Made by a program: the position numbers and the translations under genes
NCBI GenBank assembly: GCA_031772625.1
Contig: CM062818.1
Span: forward strand, 207,976,310 to 208,040,309
Origin: Pinus tabuliformis
Lineage: Eukaryota; Streptophyta; Pinopsida; Pinales; Pinaceae
Direction: 5' to 3'
Length of the DNA: 64,000 bases
Shown: one piece after another, positions 58,252 through 64,000 of the stretch
How positions within the stretch are numbered: the stretch's first letter is position 1
Layout: the number at the start of each line of letters is the position of its first letter
Notes under the pieces: model-generated
Told to the model about the DNA's origin: nothing
The model's input: the letters and a program-made list of their open reading frames with translations, nothing else
Databases searched by the model: none

Positions 58252-58388
58252 CATGCTCAGAGGAAAATTCAAGCGCTGCCAACTCCAAAGGCCTGTATGA
58301 GCCCATTGTCAGGGAATGATAACATCTCCAATATGAAGACTAGAGTTTGCATTACCTGTTGTTCCAAAGTGTGTAGCCCCAAAAGCAG
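58252..58388 (-). pseudogene. PNP/UDP-phosphorylase-like gene, exon A
   Basis: Minus strand: FGATHFGTTGNANSSLHIGD then VIIP, a TGA at 58309-58311, and QWAHTGLWSWQR. This is the family's HFGIAGNANSSLxIGDVxIPxQWAHTGLWxW block, which forms part of the nucleoside-binding pocket in active relatives. The N-terminal exons expected at higher coordinates were not found before 64000. With exons B, C and D it covers most of the domain after the N-terminal strand. The stop, a frameshift and the copia insertion indicate a pseudogene. Confidence 0.75.
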
Positions 58389-58831
58389 GGAAAAAACCAA
58401 GTGACACCCAAGTGGTCACTCCCACATTCATGCGCATTATCTCATATCTTTTAACATGCTATGGAACCTAATTGGTCTATATAACCTCCTTTCTTTGAAT
58501 CAAAATAAAAAATCCAATTGTCTTAATATAATCACTATGCACATAAACATATACATGCAAAATTGTAATGGGTATTCAAATTTAAAATACAAAATCAAAT
58601 TTGATCAATAAACTCAAAAAAAAAAATATTCACAGAAAGTTAATGGGTATTTGAAATCAGAATATTAAAAAACAAATTTAAACCGACCATAATCCACATA
58701 CACAAATATACATACATATTTTAAGGGTATTTGGAATCAAAATTGAAAATCAAAGTTAAACCCAATGTAAACAAGTATTCCTACAAAATTGTGAAGTGTA
58801 TTTAGATTTAAAATTGAAAATTGAATTGTCT
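58389..58831. other. AT-rich sequence, nothing recognised
   Basis: Three loosely similar AT-rich blocks contain GGGTATTYRAATYWRAAT (near 58569, 58645 and 58726), suggesting an old degenerate repeat of about 80 bp. Confidence 0.4.
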
Positions 58832-59045
58832 CAGGGGGGCAGCGCAATTGGTGATCGAAGTGATGTGAAGACGTGCAAACTAAGAGATCCAAGGTTCAAT
58901 CCCCCAATTATGACCTAGTCTATGAAGACGACAAGTCGTAGGCCCCCAGAGGTAAACTGGTCGTGGCTAGAATCGACCCCGCGTCATGCAAGTACAAGTA
59001 CAAGTTTGAGATCAAATCTCCCTGACGAAGTCAGGAACCTTGAAG
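58832..59045 (+). mobile_element. SINE-like element with tRNA-type head
   Basis: GGGGGGCAGCGCAATTGGTG at 58834 resembles an RNA polymerase III A box region and GGTTCAATCCCCC, about 60 bp on, fits a B box. The body is GC-richer than its surroundings (GACCCCGCGTCATGC, GAAGTCAGGAACC) and runs to about 59045. No clear poly-A or target duplication was seen, so the right end is approximate. Confidence 0.5.
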
Positions 59046-60035
59046 TATAATGACAAGTTCAATAACAAGGTTGTACCACTGAAGCAAGGTCTGATGGAAC
59101 TAAAATTTGTGACCTATCATTACTATGGAAATAAAGTTTGCAAGTTGTGGAAAGGAGAACTTCTAAGCTCCTCAATCATTTGAACTATGGTCATGAATTC
59201 TTTAAGGCAATGGGCCGAATCCCTGTGCTATCTCTATGTACCCTCTCTCAGCTTGTTGTGCCCTCCCTGGATTGGATAAGTCAAAATCCCTGAAGCTCAT
59301 ATCCAAAGGCATATCTCTAGAGGATGATGTACAATCTGAGAAGTTTGATTCTCATTTGAGCATATATATATATACAAGTACAGTAAGTCGACCTGAATGA
59401 TATCACTATGACTATAGTTTTTTTCTTAAGTCAGTTGCAAAAGGTCTCCAAATCTAAAAACCTTGAAGACCAATTGGTTTCTTAATGAAATTATATATAT
59501 ATATATATATTTAGGTATTGGCATGTGTAAACCTAGATTGGATGATGGAATTCATTACATAGACTTATGTTGTTGTTACCATTGTAAATTTCTTGACCTC
59601 TGGTCATTGGAATCAAAGGCTAGGATGAGTGGGTTTGATTAGGGTTTTGAAATCAAAACCCTAGGACTAATTCTAATATAAAGTACTTGAATGCTAAACA
59701 TTGCAAGGATGAGTGTCTTCTAAACTTTTCAGGGTATTGGGAAGATTTGGACTTTGGATTGGCTAGGGTTTGAAAAAAGGGAGCCTAGGGCTTATGGGCC
59801 AAACCCTAGGTTTGATAGAGAGAATGTTGAAGTTATAAAACCCTAGACTAAGCTTGAAGAATTTCTAGGGTTCAAAACCTGTATGAATTAATTGCTTCCA
59901 CTTGAAACACTACCTTCTAGAAAATTTGACATTGTGATGATGAGTATGATTTGCACACTAAATGCAAGAAGGCTAAAGATTAAGAAGGAGTCTTCATGTT
60001 CACAATAGATAAGTATCTTGAATTTCTTTCATTAC
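59046..60035. other. No gene recognised
   Basis: AT-rich DNA with (TA)n at about 59362 and 59489-59507 and several AAACCCTAG words (59650-59880). No coding family recognised. Confidence 0.4.
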
Positions 60036-60410
60036 AGATGATGTGGTCAATGATGATGTTAATTTGGACGAGAAAAATAAGATGATGTGGATTTCTTGAT
60101 GACATGAACTTCTCGATGATGTAGTTTTTCTTGATGATGTGGACTTGTTAATGGACTTCTTGATAATGTGGATTTCCTAATGATGTGGACCTCTTGATAA
60201 TGAATTGGAATGAGGTCGTTGATGATAATGTAGGCTCCTTGATAATAATATGAACAAGGTCATTTCTTTGATGGTGATATGTGAAACTCCCTAATAATGT
60301 GGACTTCTTGATGATGTGAACGAGGTAAATTCCTTGTGATGATGTGAACGAGGTCAAATCCTTGATAATGTGAACCAGGTTATCTCCTTAATGATGTGGA
60401 TAAAGTTGAC
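60036..60410. repeat. GATGATGTGGACTTCTTGAT minisatellite
   Basis: More than a dozen imperfect copies of a unit of roughly 18-24 bp with the core TTGATGATGTGGAC, forming most of this interval. Confidence 0.8.
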
Positions 60411-60758
60411 CGGATCTAAGAAAGATAAGCTCAAGATAGAGCAAACACACTAGAGATAAGTATCTTCTTGATTGTTTCTATTATCATTTCATTATGAATC
60501 TCTTGTCTTTGTTGTATTTGTTTGCAAGGACATGATGAAGACTGCCTATTGTTGAAAATGAATGGAAAAACATATGACTCATGATTGAATGGGCTTTGGA
60601 CTCAGAGGGAGCAGACTAAAGTGAAGCATGTCAATCACGACTTCCAAGATGACGTTGGCGAGATGTCTTGATGAATGATGTTGAAGAAGAGCCTATGACT
60701 TTTCTGTTGTATGTTTTTGACAAGCACTGAGGTCCTTTTTGTCTAGTGTAAGAGGGAG
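60411..60758 (+). mobile_element. 3' internal tail of a copia-related element
   Basis: Noncoding sequence ending GTCTAGTGTAAGAGGGAG before an LTR, analogous to the tails of B, C and H. The left limit is uncertain and may include the minisatellite. Confidence 0.5.
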
Positions 60759-61396
60759 TTTATTGAAATTGAAAGATTGAAAGTATGGCACGAGCCCGGT
60801 AAAATTTCTAAGGTTGAGGCATAATGGACTGTGAGTTCATGGACACTTGCCTGATGAAAATTTGAAGATGTTGCGAGACTTTGTTGTTGACCTAGTCGAT
60901 TCTTTGATTGGCTCGTTCAACCACCTGATGCATGAAACAATTGTCTAGAATTGATGACTTTTGGATGTTGGAGAAGTCGAGAAGTAGTGTGTAAAATATA
61001 GAGACCGAGTTTCTCTAGAGGAGCCAAAGTGAGCAGTTCGAGATCAAGCAAGAAGTCGAGAAAGGAAGAGGCAGAGCATCAAGGTTAGTGACAAGGTTCT
61101 TGGGAGGATACTAGAGTCAAGGGTCTGTGTCATGGTCTTGGTACTTACCAATTGAAGATCTAGAAGAAGAATTTTGATCGGGTTTTCCTCTCAAGAGGTG
61201 AGAGGTTTTGACCCTGGTTGAGAAGCCTACATACTGTGTCACTTGTCTTTTATTGTGCATATTGGTAATTGTCTTGATGAAGAGAACACAATAATAACAT
61301 AAAAGAAAAGACTATAAGCTAAGAAGTAAAAGTATATCACAAGCAATTATCAAGTAGAGAAATCTTTTAACTCTGAATGCCCTAGATTTCTCAACA
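60759..61396 (+). repeat. LTR of element D
   Basis: Follows a purine tract, starts about TTTATTGAAATTG and ends GATTTCTCAACA directly before a primer site. Holds the hairpin CCTCTC...GAGAGG at 61187-61205 in GGTTTTCC...GGTTTTGACCCTGG. Being flanked by a polypurine tract on one side and a primer site on the other, it serves both neighbours. Confidence 0.75.
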
Positions 61397-61408
61397 TGGT
61401 ATCGGAGC
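61397..61408 (+). promoter_or_regulatory. tRNA primer-binding site of D
   Basis: TGGTATCGGAGC, one base different from the usual TGGTATCAGAGC, directly after the LTR. Confidence 0.82.
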
Positions 61409-63165
61409 TAAGGTGCTGAAGTCAAGAAGGGGCATTCAAGCAAGTAGACACACAAGGATCAAGCTTCAAAGAAAGATCAAAGCAAGTCAAGGAACACCAA
61501 GCAAGAAACCAAGATCTACCAAAACCCTAGATCAAAGAATTATACTCCAGCACGAGTCTTGAAATCATCTTCAAGAAGAAAGCGGGAAGAAAGATCGAAA
61601 CCCTAGAAGCACTTCAGAGATCATCACTCATACACCACCAAAGGAGTGGAAGCTCTTCAAGTCTAACAAACATTAGATCGAAAAGCAATCTTCTCTTTAT
61701 TGAAGCAAGGATCTCTGTTGGAAAAAGATCATCCTAAAGAAGGCAGTCTTCTCTCACCAAAGTAAGAACCTTCTTAAAAGGATCATCTGAAGCAACAAGT
61801 TCATCATCAAGTTGAAGATTCTATCTTCTCAAGTAAGTACTTTTTATAATCTAATCTAGCAAAAAAATGACTTCATGTTTCAAGGAGAACCATAAGCTGG
61901 TTGGGATATCAAACTTCCTTGAATGGAAAATAAGGATAAACATAGTCCTCGAAGTAAATGAAGTCATTGATCATGTCAATGGAAAGGTCTGCAAGCCATC
62001 TGAAGGACAAGCATTATTTGAATACATGGAAAGGGATCTAAAGTCTCAAAAGATTCTCAAGGAATCTATCAAAGATCCTCTCCTTTCCAATGTAGCCGAA
62101 CTAGAGACATCTAAAGAAATATATGATAAGCTGGTAGAACCTTTCTCTAAAAGCTCGATAGAAAAGACCATATCACTTAGATCTAATCTATATAAATTGA
62201 AGGTCTCAAAGGATGAAGGGATATCGTCATGTCTTTCAAAAGCATCTCAAATAAAAGGTTAGTTGCAGGATTTGGGAGAGATGGTATCTGAGAAAGAAAT
62301 GATCTCTATTATTCTAAATGCACTCACTGATGAACAAGGTAACCTATATCTACTAAGGAAGAGGAAACTGTCCCATCATCAAATTATGGTCTCTCTGCAA
62401 GGCAGAAGAAGACAAGATGAAGAAAGAAAGTGACAAAAGATCAGATAGAAGGGATCAATTAGTAACAAGAAGAAAAGGGAAATTTGGAAAGTTTGATACT
62501 CCAAAGAAAAAGAAGAACATGGCTAAGGAAAAATGCTATGATTGTCAAAAACTTGGGCACTATAGAAGAGATTGTCCTAAACGCAAGAGGGACAGGGAAG
62601 AGGCCCATATTTCTAAGGAAGTGAAAGAACCTGAGACAAAGAAGCTTAAGAAGGAAGAAGCAAAAAGATCTCTATTATGACTGAGATGATCTTCTTCACT
62701 AGAAGATACCTTTTACTTGTAATTTATAGATAGGAAGCAATGTAAATAAGATAGGATGCATAAAATTAGAAAGTAGAATCATGATAAAAACATTAGATGT
62801 AAGAGCTCGTGCTTGGGAAGCAGAAAGAATGTTTGAAATAAATTCTATTGATTACAAAGGATGGGAGCTCTTGAAAACCTCACTGAAATCTCGAGTGATA
62901 CTTATAGAAAGAAGCAGAGGTCATCATAGATTGGGATCATCATAAAATAATCAATAAGGAAACATATGTTGGGTGAGGATATGAAAAGATCCTCAAGTTT
63001 CTCTGATGGAATCCTCATCAAAGGATTCACCGATCTAGAAAGGAAGCAAATGTTTCGTCAAGAATTCCAACTCGTAGGATTCAAGAAATAATGGTATGAT
63101 GACATAACAGGAAAGCAGGTCTAAAGGATAAAGTCCTTTCGTTCAAATGAAGTTGTTATAGTGTA
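61409..63165 (+). mobile_element. Internal region of copia-related element D (fossil)
   Basis: Leader, gag and the start of the noncoding region shared with C (62860-63100 against 35300-35530). No protease or other pol motif follows gag. The element's right LTR is not present before the sequence changes near 63165. Broken in a few places. Confidence 0.75.
61867..62680 (+). pseudogene. Gag of element D
   Basis: Starts MTSCFKENHKLVGISNFLEW (61867), continues with EVIDHVNGKVCKPSEGQ, KEIYDKLVEPFSKSSIEKTI and LRSNLYKLKVSKDEG, and carries the zinc knuckle CYDCQKLGHYRRDCPKRKRD near 62535-62595 with a Lys/Glu-rich end. Homologous to gag of B (30133-31010). Not a single intact frame. Confidence 0.87.
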
Positions 63166-64000
63166 AGGTACCCAACATAGAAAATTTAATGGAATTGTTA
63201 TTTAGAAAAAGCCCTAATTTTCTATTAGCATAATTTAACATATTTATTATTCAGATTAAACAGAGAATTCAAAATCTAGTTATTCATTCGATAGTACTTA
63301 CTTGGAATGTTGTCTAATGGTGTTTCTGGCAGTTGCTCTAGCATTCTATGGCTGAATATTTGCTCTGTTGCGACTCTTGTTCTCGCTGCGTTACCAAAAC
63401 GACCAAAACCTCCCTGCCAAACTGGGCAAACCTTCAGTACCCAACTCCAAAGTACTTCAAAATCAAGGTACTCTAGCCGTCATGCCCAAAACTTCAAGAA
63501 CAATTGAGCTTAGAATGCCTTCTATCAATAACACTATGAGAATTCCTACTGTCTCTCTATCAATTACCCAAAATTTCTCCTTCATCTCCCTCTGTATCAA
63601 AAAAAAAAATCTCCCTTTCTACAGTGCCTTACCTCCTCTTATACTAGGGAGGTTACTCCACCGCTTTGAATTGGATAACTTCAAAAGTGTGTGGAAGTGG
63701 TTGCTGACTCAATAACATTACTTCCCTTCCTCTGTCCTTTTTATTATGTTACGTGGCTTTTGCATATTTTAAGTTATCCATTTTTTTATAATATTATGGC
63801 TCTATTTTAACTCATACTTTAATACATAGACATACTTTCTTTATATGTTAATTTCTTTTTATTTTATATATAGTTTCTTTTGTTAGAATATTAATATATA
63901 TGTAATAATTCTTTTATATTTAGTTTTTTTGGTATTTATTTTACTAGTTAATTCGTTATCCTAATATAGACACATTTTAATGATATTAACCAATATGTAT
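63166..64000. other. No gene recognised
   Basis: AT-rich, with a moderately GC-richer patch at 63300-63720 (two overlapping frames with no family match). The last 250 bp are almost pure A/T. Confidence 0.35.

Noticed and set aside
60036-60410. CRISPR-like array of short repeats
   Set aside because: Units are imperfect and contiguous without unique spacers of constant length; a plant minisatellite.

Overview
The window reads as nuclear DNA of a seed plant, most probably a gymnosperm. Recognisable plant families are present in fragments (GDSL lipase, PPR, bark-storage-protein-like nucleosidase fold), Ty1/copia LTR elements with the initiator-Met tRNA primer site TGGTATCAGAG dominate, and there is a Penelope-like element with a GIY-YIG domain, a type known in conifers. 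One host gene appears to have a transposon-filled intron of about 30 kb. The species itself is not determinable by eye.

Layout. 1-8194: a minus-strand protein relic of unrecognised family, running off the left edge and split by copia element A (969-6641, target duplication CTCCT). 8.3-9.5 kb: two clusters of degenerate TGCGCAAT-type repeats. 9.6-11.4 kb: tail and LTR of a copia relative (H) plus an inverted LTR piece. 11.6-17.7 kb: small tandem duplications, a GDSL lipase last exon (minus), a Penelope-like fragment (minus), a broken PPR gene (plus) and unrecognised AT-rich DNA. 17931-19080: a non-autonomous hAT element with 8-bp target duplication. 20450-21080: last two exons (minus) of a PNP/UDP-phosphorylase-like gene. 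23020-26634: an hAT element with a three-exon transposase. 26762-38689: copia element B (minus, gag only) containing element C (plus, no coding region seen) in its right LTR, each with its own 5-bp duplication. 39958-42151: a solo LTR (F). 44717-50719: copia element G (minus). 50999-58388: upstream exons of the same PNP-like gene, with copia element E (51097-57976) sitting inside one exon. 58.8-64 kb: a SINE-like element, GATGATGTGG minisatellite, and element D (LTR, primer site, gag).

How the parts relate. The four PNP-like coding blocks lie on one strand in the right order and carry successive parts of one domain. The 21081-50998 interval has GT...AG ends in the gene's orientation with phase 0 on both sides, so B, C, F, G and the hAT elements are best read as intron contents. 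The gene itself looks dead now. B, C, D and H share noncoding 3' sequence and an iterated polypurine-like motif and look like one non-autonomous copia group. The LTR elements are described only as fossils.
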